From contig JALGTI010000034.1 of the NCBI GenBank assembly GCA_029821455.1, forward strand, positions 1 through 15,582: DNA of 15,582 nucleotides, written 5' to 3'. The translations under genes were made by a program, and so were the position numbers. Origin of the DNA: Candidatus Zipacnadia bacterium. Its GTDB lineage: Bacteria; Armatimonadota; Zipacnadia; Zipacnadales; Zipacnadaceae. This document shows, in pieces, positions 1 through 7,766 of this stretch. The stretch's first letter is position 1; each line of letters begins with the position of its first letter. Below the pieces are notes generated by a model. That model saw only the letters and a list, made by a program, of their open reading frames with translations. It was not told the DNA's origin and made no database searches.

Positions 1-155
1 AGCTACAGTGGTGGACGGCCCAATCCTGGCACAAAGAGGGTGCGGCGTGGGTGACATTTGACGACGAGAATGTCAATCCCTCGCCAGGAGACAATCAGAC
101 GGTGTCGGGGGAATGGTTGGACTACCTGACGTGGGACATGTATCCACCTGAGTAA
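1..155 (+). CDS. C-terminal end of an unrecognised protein (cut by window start)
   Basis: An open frame enters from the left edge (first full codon at position 3) and ends at TAA 153-155, giving about 50 residues. The piece is rich in tryptophan and acidic residues (for example WWTAQSWHKEG and FDDENVNPSPGD) and has no membrane segment, which fits the end of a secreted or surface protein. I do not recognise the family. The DxENVN stretch loosely resembles the DNDNVN stretch at the end of the broken gene at 868-1284, so the two may belong to related secreted families, but this rests on only a few residues. It lies 31 bases upstream of the next gene on the same strand and could share its transcript. 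Confidence 0.6.
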   Translation, partial: LQWWTAQSWHKEGAAWVTFDDENVNPSPGDNQTVSGEWLDYLTWDMYPPE

Positions 156-174
156 ATCGAAGGCACCATGCAAA

Positions 175-180
175 GGAGGA
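175..180 (+). promoter_or_regulatory. Strong ribosome binding site for the 187 gene
   Basis: GGAGGA sits six bases before the ATG at 187 and is preceded by AAA. It is close to a perfect Shine-Dalgarno and fixes the start of the helical-repeat protein. Confidence 0.8.
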
Positions 181-186
181 TTTCTC

Positions 187-852
187 ATGAATAGATCGCT
201 TCTCGTATGGCTCTGCGGAGCTTCGCTATTGGCGCTTATGCTCGCTGGGGCTGCCCAGGACGAGGAACAAGAGACCATGGCGGAAATGTGGTACCAACGT
301 CTCTTGTCACACGAGGGAAGCTTGCCGGAAACGGCCCTCGAACTGTCTGCCCACCGCAAGGCGCTCGCGCAGGCTGTGACACAGATGATTAACGATAGGG
401 AGATGCGTGAGCAACATCCCGAGGTCGTGGGAGCAGCGATGGCGTTAGCGGGTGACCTTCAACTCATCGGGTGCATACCGGCTCTCGCCGAGAACATAAA
501 GTTCCGGGCTGTTAGGCCGTCCGGTCTGATCTCGGAAAGAATCGAATTCTACCCTGCCGGGCTGGCACTGACCAGAATGGGATTTGCGTCTGTGCCTGCT
601 CTTGTATCTCTGGTCAAGAGCGATGACGCGGACGAGACCACCCTGGCAATCTTCGCTCTATGCAGACTGCCGCATAAGAACCTGATCTTAGACGTACTGA
701 AGGCCGAACAAGCCAGGACTACCTCAGAGGTCACTGCCGCAAAACTGGCGAGTGCTCTAAGTATCGTGGACACGGCAAGGATGGACGAGGAGCGGCTGCG
801 CCCCAAATCGGATAAGGGCACGAGTGCGGCTATCCCGGAAGGTGAGAACTAG
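187..852 (+). CDS. Secreted HEAT-like alpha-helical repeat protein
   Basis: A 221-residue protein whose start is fixed by a GGAGGA site six bases upstream. Residues 1-23 form a signal peptide: basic MNR, a leucine/alanine-rich core, then AGAAQ. The mature part is mostly amphipathic helices. Pairs such as PALAENIKF and SVPALVSLVKS, followed by DETTLAIFALCRL, resemble HEAT or armadillo repeats, which usually form protein-binding scaffolds. The last 30 or so residues are charged and low in complexity, a natural-looking end. The stop is TAG (850-852). No catalytic motif is visible. Shared spacing of LLS, ND and VxxALxxxGxL elements makes it a paralogue of the broken gene at 1315. The likely role is a periplasmic or secreted scaffold; the exact function is unknown. 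Confidence 0.75.
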   Translation: MNRSLLVWLCGASLLALMLAGAAQDEEQETMAEMWYQRLLSHEGSLPETALELSAHRKALAQAVTQMINDREMREQHPEVVGAAMALAGDLQLIGCIPALAENIKFRAVRPSGLISERIEFYPAGLALTRMGFASVPALVSLVKSDDADETTLAIFALCRLPHKNLILDVLKAEQARTTSEVTAAKLASALSIVDTARMDEERLRPKSDKGTSAAIPEGEN

Positions 853-867
853 GGGGCAGCGGCTGTA

Positions 868-1284
868 GTGACGGGTCGTTGCCCCGCAAACTTCAAAGCA
901 TGGGCCGTGTATGACAGCACGCGGTGTTCTGAGAAGAAAGAATGCTACACCCGGCAATCGTATAAGAAGACGGGTTCGTGGGACACAGGAACCGCCAGTT
1001 CCGGCACCGCTGAGACGCTGACTGACAATTCTAAGGCTTGGCGAGAGGACGGCTGGGTCCCCGGCGCCATCAAAATCACCGCTGGGACCGGCACAGGTTA
1101 GGTTCGGCGGGTCGTCGAGAATACCTCCGACACTATCTCGATAGGCACTCATTGGAGCACGAATCCTGATAACACATCACAATACGAGGTGATAAAGACC
1201 GCCACATGGACACAAGTGAATGACGTGGACAATGACAATGTCAATGCGGATGGAACTACCAACACCACATGGAACCTTGAATAG
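868..1284 (+). pseudogene. Remnant of a secreted beta-rich protein, interrupted by an in-frame TAG
   Basis: One frame runs from about 868 to TAG 1282-1284 with a single internal TAG at 1099-1101. The stretch before the internal stop (GTASSGTAETLTD, then IKITAGTGTG) and the stretch after it (VRRVVENTSDTISIG, then WSTNPDNTSQYEV) together match a repeat common in bacterial surface proteins: GTA..TLTD...W....V.I..GTG.GQ.R.I..NT..T......W...PD..S.YEI. In that repeat a glutamine normally sits where the TAG is, so CAG to TAG is the simplest explanation. The GTG at 868 has only a weak, distant purine run upstream, so the true N-terminus has probably been lost. The tail holds an acidic DxDNDNVNADG stretch, like a calcium loop. 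Function is unknown. Confidence 0.6.
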
Positions 1285-1299
1285 ACTTGGCCAATGGCG

Positions 1300-1307
1300 A
1301 AAGGAGA
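1300..1307 (+). promoter_or_regulatory. Ribosome binding site that selects the ATG at 1315
   Basis: AAAGGAGA lies seven bases before the ATG at 1315. The earlier in-frame ATG at 1294 has no such site and would put charged residues before the signal peptide, so 1315 is preferred. Confidence 0.65.
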
Positions 1308-1314
1308 GCTTGAC

Positions 1315-1742
1315 ATGTTTCCAGGTAGGGAGTTAGTGCTAACGTTGCTTTGCGTGATTGTTCTGCTCTGCGTTGGCCGTGTACAGCCGCAGCCGAAAGA
1401 ACCGGCTGTCAAGAGACTGCTTTCCAATGATGCTAGCACACGAGAGGAGGCGAAGCACGAACTGCTTGCGGCTCGAACAGACTTGATTTCTCACCTCATA
1501 AGTATTGTTGACAATGACCGAAACTAGCAAACAAGACGTGAAGCAGTGCGGGCGACTATGTTCATCTTGGGGGAAATGCGGGCCACGGAGGCCGTGTGGG
1601 TGCTAGTCAAATATATAGCGTTCGCTGACGAGCCGACGGTGCGTACAGCGGAGCCCCATCGGTTAGGTTCAGGGCCGCTCAGCCAGGTGCCGGTTGTCGA
1701 GGGGAAGTTCTGCAAGAGCGGCGAGGTACTTGAGCGGCCGAC
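1315..1742 (+). pseudogene. Truncated and amber-interrupted paralogue of the HEAT-like secreted protein
   Basis: From ATG 1315 the frame encodes a signal peptide (MFPGRELVLTLLCVIVLLC), then KRLLSNDASTREEAKHELL and LISIVDNDRN, and meets TAG at 1525-1527. The same frame then continues without another stop (QTRREAVRATMFILGEMRAT, then VWVLVKYIAF). This matches, element by element, the 187-852 protein (RLLS, ND, VxGAAMALAGDL, PALAENIKF), so the part after TAG is real ancestral coding sequence. Similarity fades after about 1720 (VVEGKFCKSGEVLERPTW), and the frame then runs antisense into the end of the large minus-strand gene, so the C-terminal half is missing. Either a short 70-residue product is made or the gene is dead. 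Suppression of the amber codon would give a longer product but not a complete one. Confidence 0.6.
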
Positions 1743-1784
1743 GTGGACAATTTACATCGTTCCGCGTCCGTGTGCCAATCTTCG

Positions 1785-4700
1785 TCAACCCGAGCATTCC
1801 AGGATGATCCACGTGACACTAAACGGCTGGAGCGTGAGCGTCTTCGGAGCGCGTGCTTCCTGCCCGCTCTGGCCGAGGACGCGGAACGAGCGGACCGCCG
1901 GGCCCTTCCATCCGAGCGCGCAATCAATCGCGTCATTCGAATGGTTTTGGAGCACGATCAAGTACCGATCGCCATGCCTCAACACAGCCGCCCGCACCTT
2001 GGCCTCGACGAGCTGATCTTGCCGGTCCAGATTCAGCAAGAAAGGCTTGAGTTGCGGCAGGAATCTCGTGACCCGGGCCACACTGGCCAGCGCGGTCAGG
2101 TTCATGTTGCTGCAGCCCGAGGCGAAGATCATGGCGCCGCGCCCGCCCTCGATCAATGCCTGGGACAACTTCACCCCGAGCATCTCGGCACGGTGCCCCT
2201 TGGCGTAGATCTCCAGCCCGGGGATGCTGGGTTTGCCCTCCGCCTGCATGATATCCGCGAGGATGCGAGCATTTCCTCCCCACAGCGCTTGATAGCCGGC
2301 GAAGGCAATATCCACCACCTTGGCGAGGCTCTCCCAGTCCGTGCTGTACCTTTCCGTCGAGTAATGAGGATAGCCGCTGTAAAAGGAAAAAGCCGTGTCT
2401 GGCGACACGTCTTTGATGATCTCGCGCATGGACGCCGCGACCTGCACAACCTGCGCGCACCGGAACGCGATCCACTTGTTGCGAAGTGCCTCACTCTGTT
2501 TGATGATCTCCTCGCCCAGTTTGGTGTCCTGAGGCAGCTTCGCATACTGGCGAAACTCCGCCAGTGTGCGTTCGTCGTACGACCCTAGAAATGGCGAGGT
2601 CTCCCAGTCCCAGAGCACCTCGTCCAAGGGTATGTCGCGAAGGCAGGCAGTGAGTCTCTCTCGCCAGTGCTTATAGACGCCGTGCTTCTTGTCGAGTATA
2701 AGACTCATGGGCACTCTCACAGTGTGCTTCTCGCCGCTCATGCCCTCGTATACAGCCCCATCCTCGGGATGATCCTCGAGCCAATCAGGCTGATCAATGG
2801 GCCAGAAGATGTTGGCAGCGATGCGGAAGCCCCGCGACTTAGCGTACGACACGAATCGCTTCAACTGACTATATCCATCGCCATTTCCAGTTGACCATCT
2901 CCAATGCTCGGGTGGCGTGACCATCGGGTCGCCGCCGCCCAAGTGGCCCAGGATGTAGGTGTGGACGCCAGCGGCTTCATACATGTCCAGCAGGAGCGGC
3001 CAATCGCTTTCCGCGTGATCGAAATACAGATTGCCCCACATGTAGATCTCGAACTCCGGGACCCGCCCACCCTCCGGGAAGGGCTGACGTTCGTAATCGA
3101 CGAGCCTGGGTACTTCGGTGATGAATCCGTTGTAGGCTTGGCCGTAGATGCGCAGCGCAGCCGGCCCCGGGCCAGTGGGCCGCACCAGCAGCGGCAGGCC
3201 ATATGTCGTCACGCCACTAACACTGTCGGCCAGTGTCTTCTTATCCTTGGACGGCCACAGGTAGCTCGTGAACAGGATCGTGTTCCGTTCCCAGCCGTCC
3301 GCGAGCTTCGTTCGGATCATTTTATTCGGGACGAAGGTGCGCTGTTTGTAGTTGAGGCGGCCCACCGGGCTGTTGAGCTTAACCGCGGGCGACGTCTCGA
3401 TCACCATTTCGTAGTCCGGCTGCGTGTTCGGCCCGGGGTTGAGTGTATAGACTTTGGCGATCTGTCCATATTTCTCGTAGAAGGGATAGCGTACTGGCCG
3501 GTCATATTCAGGCACGTAGCGCGTCATGCCGTATCGGATCTGCCGGAGGAACTTGCTGCCGGCCGCGCCTTCGACCCACTGGGCGCCGGCCCACGTTGCA
3601 TCCGCGGCCGGGGCCGAGGCAGCCGTGGCGTGGACCCACTCCGCGGATAGCGGCAGAAACGTCTTCTGAGTCCAGGAAGGGCTTGGTTCCGCTGTGGGAG
3701 TCATCCAGGCAGCGCCGGACACCACGTTCAGCGTGGTCTTGTCGTCCCAGATGCGGCAGCGCCATTGCCCTGGTTCTTTCAGCTCAATGCCGAAGGAGTT
3801 CCTGCCCTCGGCGATGCGTATCTTGCCCGTCCATAGGTTCCCATCCGTTTGCGTGAGCGACAGAGGATGGCTGTTGTACGTAGCGGCAAAGTCGGACGTG
3901 GCTTCGAGCATGACCGAGGCCACGATCCCGGATGGCTTGGTTTGAAACCAGGGCGTTATCAGCAAGTAGCGCCCATCGTCCCGACAGCGTACAAAGCCGC
4001 GGGATCTGATCCAGGGCAAGTCGTCCCTTTGGGGGATTTCTATGGCGACGGTCTTCGTCTCGCCGGGCTGGATCGTTACGTGTCGAAGCATTGCCCCGGT
4101 GTGGCCTTCGCCGTCGCCTTGTCCCAGGCCGTAGAGCAGAGGCTGCGTCTTGCCGGTTGGGTTGTAGATCTCGTATTCAACGCCTTGCAGGGATTCACCG
4201 TGGGATTTCCACTTCACTTCAACCACAGGCGCAGATGGGCCCAGGCGCAGCGTCGCGAATCGAATAGGCTCCCCGAACTCGAAGTTGAGTGGGCTGTAGC
4301 TGGACAACTCCGTCACGGGCTTGCGCTCGCGAGCCACGTTGAACGTGCCCACCCTCTCCTGGGCCGCGGACAGCCCCAGATCCTGCAACGGTATCTCGAG
4401 CTCGCACCACCAGCTTGACTGATCCTTGCCCGCCTTGGCCTGCCAAGTGCCGTTCCATGCTCTCTTGCCGTCTTGGGCATCCCACTGCGTGCCGAGCGAA
4501 TTCACCGCCAGTTGAGTGAACGCACTCCGCGTACCGTCAGGGTCGAAGAACAGCTCAACACAGTCGTCGTTGAACACGTAGGCATCGCGTCCGGTCACAT
4601 TAGCCTGGAACGTATGAACGGCATTGTAGACTGGATCGAGCAGCCGCTCATCGCATTCGGCTCTGACGTAGATGGCGTCGGCCGTGTGTGCAAGCCTGAC

Positions 4701-5411
4701 ACGCGTCTGGGCTTCTGCGAACTTCTTGACACCAAGCAACGTGAAATTGCTGAGAGTCTGAGCCGCCTGCCAATCGTGCGGGTTGCTCGGGCTCTGCGCA
4801 ATTTGAGGGATGCTGACCCAAGGCGTCTCGGCGGCCAACGGGTCCGGCTCCTGTGGCTCGGACGTCAGGGCCAGGTCATCCCAAGACGCCCAGCCTTTCC
4901 CGCAGAAAATGACCATGAACCGGATGCGTTGGATCGGGTTCCCTTCACAGGTCCATTTCACGTACTCGCGCCGCCAGCCGTAGGTGCGTTGGAAGTTGGT
5001 CGCGCTGGACAGGTGAACGGGCTGCTCTTGGCCATCCACTCCGGCGTGCGCATACAGTTTTGTATACTCGTCAACGTCGGCGTTGACGGCCCCGCTGACA
5101 TAGAGCACGGTCGGATACGGCTTGGGGAACGTGATCGACTGGGAGACAATGGCATAGCCCCTCTGCTGTCCCACGGACTCGATGTGCAGCGTCCGCTGGC
5201 CGCGGTACGACTGATCGCCCGCCAGGAAGTCCACCCGTGTGGCCTCTTCATTCTCGGGCCCTGCAAAGCTGATGCTCCATGTGCGGCTTGGCGTCAGCGA
5301 TTCAAAGGATCCGTCTTTGATGAGACTGCCATCTCCGTGGGCGACTCCGACCGCAATCAACAAGGCTATCCCCGGAGCCGCCAAGAATCGTCGCAACGTC
5401 ACAAGTGCCAT
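1785..5411 (-). CDS. Large secreted protein: carbohydrate-binding modules plus glycosidase-like TIM barrel
   Basis: 1208 residues. The ATG at 5411 is chosen because AGGAGA lies seven bases upstream and a signal peptide follows directly (MALVTLRRFL, hydrophobic core, AHG); an open extension to 5495 lacks both. Residues 30-185 look like a jelly-roll carbohydrate-binding module (DGSFESLTPSRTW ... WASWDDLAL). Residues 200-392 resemble a CBM9-like domain (WQAAQTLSNF, YVRAECDERLLDP, NDDCVELFFDPDG, WWCELEIPL). The middle (about 395-770) appears beta-rich. From about 780 a barrel follows: EIYMWGNLYFDH, YILGHLGGGDP, FRIAANIFWPID, then LDEVLWDWETSP near residue 935, whose acidic residues are candidate catalytic groups, and FSFYSGYPHYS. 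The C-terminus looks complete. The likely role is binding and cleaving a plant polysaccharide outside the cell or in the periplasm. I cannot assign a GH family, and the substrate is unknown. Confidence 0.75.
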   Translation of the reverse strand: MALVTLRRFLAAPGIALLIAVGVAHGDGSLIKDGSFESLTPSRTWSISFAGPENEEATRVDFLAGDQSYRGQRTLHIESVGQQRGYAIVSQSITFPKPYPTVLYVSGAVNADVDEYTKLYAHAGVDGQEQPVHLSSATNFQRTYGWRREYVKWTCEGNPIQRIRFMVIFCGKGWASWDDLALTSEPQEPDPLAAETPWVSIPQIAQSPSNPHDWQAAQTLSNFTLLGVKKFAEAQTRVRLAHTADAIYVRAECDERLLDPVYNAVHTFQANVTGRDAYVFNDDCVELFFDPDGTRSAFTQLAVNSLGTQWDAQDGKRAWNGTWQAKAGKDQSSWWCELEIPLQDLGLSAAQERVGTFNVARERKPVTELSSYSPLNFEFGEPIRFATLRLGPSAPVVEVKWKSHGESLQGVEYEIYNPTGKTQPLLYGLGQGDGEGHTGAMLRHVTIQPGETKTVAIEIPQRDDLPWIRSRGFVRCRDDGRYLLITPWFQTKPSGIVASVMLEATSDFAATYNSHPLSLTQTDGNLWTGKIRIAEGRNSFGIELKEPGQWRCRIWDDKTTLNVVSGAAWMTPTAEPSPSWTQKTFLPLSAEWVHATAASAPAADATWAGAQWVEGAAGSKFLRQIRYGMTRYVPEYDRPVRYPFYEKYGQIAKVYTLNPGPNTQPDYEMVIETSPAVKLNSPVGRLNYKQRTFVPNKMIRTKLADGWERNTILFTSYLWPSKDKKTLADSVSGVTTYGLPLLVRPTGPGPAALRIYGQAYNGFITEVPRLVDYERQPFPEGGRVPEFEIYMWGNLYFDHAESDWPLLLDMYEAAGVHTYILGHLGGGDPMVTPPEHWRWSTGNGDGYSQLKRFVSYAKSRGFRIAANIFWPIDQPDWLEDHPEDGAVYEGMSGEKHTVRVPMSLILDKKHGVYKHWRERLTACLRDIPLDEVLWDWETSPFLGSYDERTLAEFRQYAKLPQDTKLGEEIIKQSEALRNKWIAFRCAQVVQVAASMREIIKDVSPDTAFSFYSGYPHYSTERYSTDWESLAKVVDIAFAGYQALWGGNARILADIMQAEGKPSIPGLEIYAKGHRAEMLGVKLSQALIEGGRGAMIFASGCSNMNLTALASVARVTRFLPQLKPFLLNLDRQDQLVEAKVRAAVLRHGDRYLIVLQNHSNDAIDCALGWKGPAVRSFRVLGQSGQEARAPKTLTLQPFSVTWIILECSG

Positions 5412-5418
5412 TGCCTGT

Positions 5419-5424
5419 TCTCCT
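5419..5424 (-). promoter_or_regulatory. Ribosome binding site that sets the start of the 5411 gene
   Basis: On the minus strand AGGAGA stands seven bases before ATG 5411. It supports the start that begins directly with the signal peptide over the longer open frame from 5495. Confidence 0.7.
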
Positions 5425-5449
5425 ATTGCCGAGATTGTTGCTAAAGATA

Positions 5450-5468
5450 CCTCTCCGGATTGGAGAGG
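5450..5468. promoter_or_regulatory. Perfect 7-bp inverted repeat in the leader of the large glycosidase-like gene
   Basis: CCTCTCC and GGAGAGG are separated by GGATT, giving a perfect 7-bp stem with a 5-base loop. It lies 39-57 bases upstream of the ATG at 5411. There is no T-run after it in either direction, so a terminator is unlikely. It could be an operator for a repressor or activator, or a 5' leader hairpin. With a stem this short, chance is possible. Confidence 0.35.
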
Positions 5469-5568
5469 GTCTGGCACGCGACTTCTTGTGGCCAAGTGAT
5501 CGGCTTAGCTATTCAGGTGTATAGTTTAGTGCGCAGTTGCTTGAACATCTTAGCTCAAGTTCGTTACC

Positions 5569-5811
5569 TCAGACTATCATACCCCCCCCAAGGCTTGTCA
5601 AGGAGCCTGCCACAGTCTCATTGCAGACGCGCTTATCGAGGTCGAACCAGAGCCCGAATTCCATTGCCTTGGCCTTGACATACTCAGCCAGGGTCTCCAG
5701 CCCGTTGGGGAACCTAGCCGGGTTCACTGCCAAGCCTTCTCTACCTGCCCTTGGCCCGGCCCCGGTGCCAATCTCCTGTGGAGTGACTCGGTAGCTACCT
5801 GCGCCCAGAGT
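5569..5811 (-). pseudogene. Fragment of a GH36-type alpha-galactosidase gene
   Basis: On the minus strand a frame is open between TGA at 5812-5814 and TGA at 5569-5571. Its core reads VNPARFPNGLETLAEYVKAK and then MEFGLWFDLDKRV. This is the well-known stretch of GH36 alpha-galactosidases (usually VNP.RFPNGL..LA.YV...G..FGLWF..E.V) that precedes the catalytic aspartate. Only about 80 codons remain of a domain of several hundred. After KRV (5626) the match is lost, and the sequence runs through eight consecutive C (plus strand, 5582-5589) to a stop. No ribosome binding site or start is visible. It is a decayed remnant, lying between the secretin operon and the large glycosidase-like gene. Confidence 0.65.
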
Positions 5812-5991
5812 TCAATTGGCGAGGCCACTTGCTTGCTTAATCTACAGATGACAAGCTCCTGCAACAACCCATACAGGGATAGGAATGCGCAGGGCGCCTG
5901 CTGGACACCATGGGGGCGTTTGGGCGCTTGAGGAATCAACAACGCGTGCTGTCGCGTCACTGTTGGCTAACGCTATGTAGCCTGGGGTCTA

Positions 5992-7722
5992 TTACTTCAC
6001 AGTGGGCTCCCAACCCGCATCAGTTTCCTGCAAGAAATGTGAGCGGCTCTCTCCTTCCTCTTGGTCGGTGAGGCGCCCACGGTCACTAAGCAGGCGCGGG
6101 GTGAGGAGTATCAGCAGCTCCGTATCCACCGAACTGGACGAGGTGCTGCGAAACAGCGGGCCAATGATGGGAATGTCGCCCAGTACAGGTATTTTCGTGC
6201 GTGTGGTCTCGGTCTGGCGCTGGGTGAGGCCTCCGATAACAACCGTCTCGCCATCGTTGGTTCGCACGGTACTATGAGCTTCGCGAGTGCTCAGCAGCGG
6301 GAGACCAGTCTCCGGATCGAGCGAGCTTATATTGCTGACCTCGACCCTGATGTTGGTGGTTATCTCCCCGCTCCCGCCTGTCCAAGGGGTCACAGTTAGC
6401 TTGACACCCACCGGCACGGCTTCGATTCTCTCCTGTTGACTACCCCCGCTGGAATACGTAACTTTGATGAAGCGTTGTGCTCCGATGAAGATCTCGGCTC
6501 GCTTGCCGTTGGCTGCGGCCATACGCGGGTTGGCCCGAATACTGGCCGCTCCGCTGCTTACCAATGCCTTGAGCGTGGCGGTCAGTGTTGCCGTATCCCC
6601 TACTCCCGCAGAAATCGCCTCTGCATCCAGCGTTTTATAGCCGACCTCACCAGTACCGGCGTCAACGTGGGCTTCAACCTCACTGCTGGCGTATTCTGCA
6701 GCAAAGCCTCTTTGCATCTCCCCTGTCTTGCTAAGCTCCACGACTACAGCATCCACCATAATCAGCGGCGGGGGGGCGTCCACTGCCTTCAGATCCCTCT
6801 CTATTTTCTCCAACATCTGGCTGGGCGCTGTCACCACGATCGCATTCTGCTCGGCATTTACGTGTAGATAACTGATCAGGAAGTTGGGCAGGAGGCTGGC
6901 GGCCGCTTGAGCTTCCAGATACGTGAGAGGAAAGGACGCCGTCGCGCTGCGGTTGTAGGTAGCCAGGTCCCTCTCCTTGAGAACACCCTCACTTATCATC
7001 TGAACATCCCCGACCGTGGACAACGCAAGTCCATAGCCGGCCGCTATTCCCTGGAGCAGCACCAATGGCGGCGCGTCCACGATGTTGAGACTCACCTTGT
7101 GCTTGACACGATCGTTGACCGCCACGTTGATGCCACCCTCGCGGGCAATCTCTGCCACTACCTCGTGGATATCAGCGTTGACCGCTTTCACGGTAAACAG
7201 TCCCTCTTTGCATTCAACTGAAAACCAGCCCTCCTTGTCCTCTTCAGCTTTGCCCGGGGGCTTCTTCTCTGGTGTCTCTTCACCCACCGCAGATTCTGTT
7301 ACCGCAGTGAGGATGAACTTCTGGAGATCGTCACTGCCGGTGGCCCGTATCTCTGCCTCCTGGGAGAACTTGACCGTCATTACCGCCCCGACGCCTTGCT
7401 GTGCGTCCGGAGCAATAGCCAACTGGATATAGCTGACCGGTATCTTATCTACCGTCCGAAACCATTCGTCGAGCTCTAGGCGCGCGTTCGGGAACGTGTA
7501 GGTGATTTCATCACGGGGTCGCCCTCGCCTCCTACCATCCCACTCCAGCCTACCGTCTGACTTAACTGTGACTTGCACACCATTGGACAGGCCCTCCACC
7601 TCTACGTCGGTGATGTTGCAGTACGCCTGAGAGAAACCTGGTGCTGTCAGGCATGTAGACAACAAGCCGCTGAGAACCGGAACGATGAGGTATAGTATCA
7701 TCTTCGGATTGCGGCACACCAT
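5992..7722 (-). CDS. Secretin family protein with AMIN-like N-terminus (third of three)
   Basis: 576 residues. ATG 7722 is preferred because AGAAGGGAT precedes it and a signal peptide follows (MVCRNPKMIL ... APGFSQA); a GTG at 7770 overlapping the previous stop as GTGA is the alternative. Domains: AMIN-like peptidoglycan-binding region (about 36-120, YCNITDVEVEGLSNGVQVTV), a Pro/Lys/Glu linker (151-162), short secretin N domain (168-245), secretin N1-like domain (260-316), then the secretin barrel (320-547) with RANPRMAAANG, VPVGVKLTVTP, VVIGGL and IPVLGDIPIIGPLFRS. All hallmarks of PilQ/GspD channels are present, so it probably forms a multimeric outer-membrane pore. It ends with TAA. It is the paralogue of the 7767-9509 gene (both mature proteins start YCxxTxVxVxxLSN). 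Whether it serves type IV pili or type II secretion cannot be told here. Confidence 0.85.
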   Translation of the reverse strand: MVCRNPKMILYLIVPVLSGLLSTCLTAPGFSQAYCNITDVEVEGLSNGVQVTVKSDGRLEWDGRRRGRPRDEITYTFPNARLELDEWFRTVDKIPVSYIQLAIAPDAQQGVGAVMTVKFSQEAEIRATGSDDLQKFILTAVTESAVGEETPEKKPPGKAEEDKEGWFSVECKEGLFTVKAVNADIHEVVAEIAREGGINVAVNDRVKHKVSLNIVDAPPLVLLQGIAAGYGLALSTVGDVQMISEGVLKERDLATYNRSATASFPLTYLEAQAAASLLPNFLISYLHVNAEQNAIVVTAPSQMLEKIERDLKAVDAPPPLIMVDAVVVELSKTGEMQRGFAAEYASSEVEAHVDAGTGEVGYKTLDAEAISAGVGDTATLTATLKALVSSGAASIRANPRMAAANGKRAEIFIGAQRFIKVTYSSGGSQQERIEAVPVGVKLTVTPWTGGSGEITTNIRVEVSNISSLDPETGLPLLSTREAHSTVRTNDGETVVIGGLTQRQTETTRTKIPVLGDIPIIGPLFRSTSSSSVDTELLILLTPRLLSDRGRLTDQEEGESRSHFLQETDAGWEPTVK

Positions 7723-7730
7723 ATTCTCAG

Positions 7731-7739
7731 ATCCCTTCT
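7731..7739 (-). promoter_or_regulatory. Ribosome binding site supporting the ATG at 7722
   Basis: AGAAGGGAT on the minus strand lies eight bases before ATG 7722. The upstream GTG at 7770 has no comparable site. Confidence 0.55.
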
Positions 7740-7766
7740 GGCGGAAAAGAGTCTCTGCGTGGCTGC

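Noticed and set aside
187..1742. Genome-wide reassignment of TAG to an amino acid
   Set aside because: The long intact genes here contain no in-frame TAG, and the isomerase-like gene ends in TAG directly at the ribosome site of the next gene. In the GH127 remnant the TAG replaces a likely tryptophan, not glutamine. Local nonsense mutations explain the data better.
1743..5444. Long plus-strand open frames opposite the glycosidase-like gene (for example 1743-2588, 2904-3650, 4473-5444)
   Set aside because: They have no ribosome sites, family motifs or signal peptides and are antisense shadows of a GC-rich coding region.
5724..5960. Minus-strand open frame of 78 codons
   Set aside because: It overlaps the GH36 remnant in another frame, has no recognisable motif and no ribosome site.
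5965..5982. GGCTA/TAGCC hairpin just after the third secretin gene as a terminator
   Set aside because: The stem is only five pairs with an eight-base loop, and no T-run follows in the direction of transcription.
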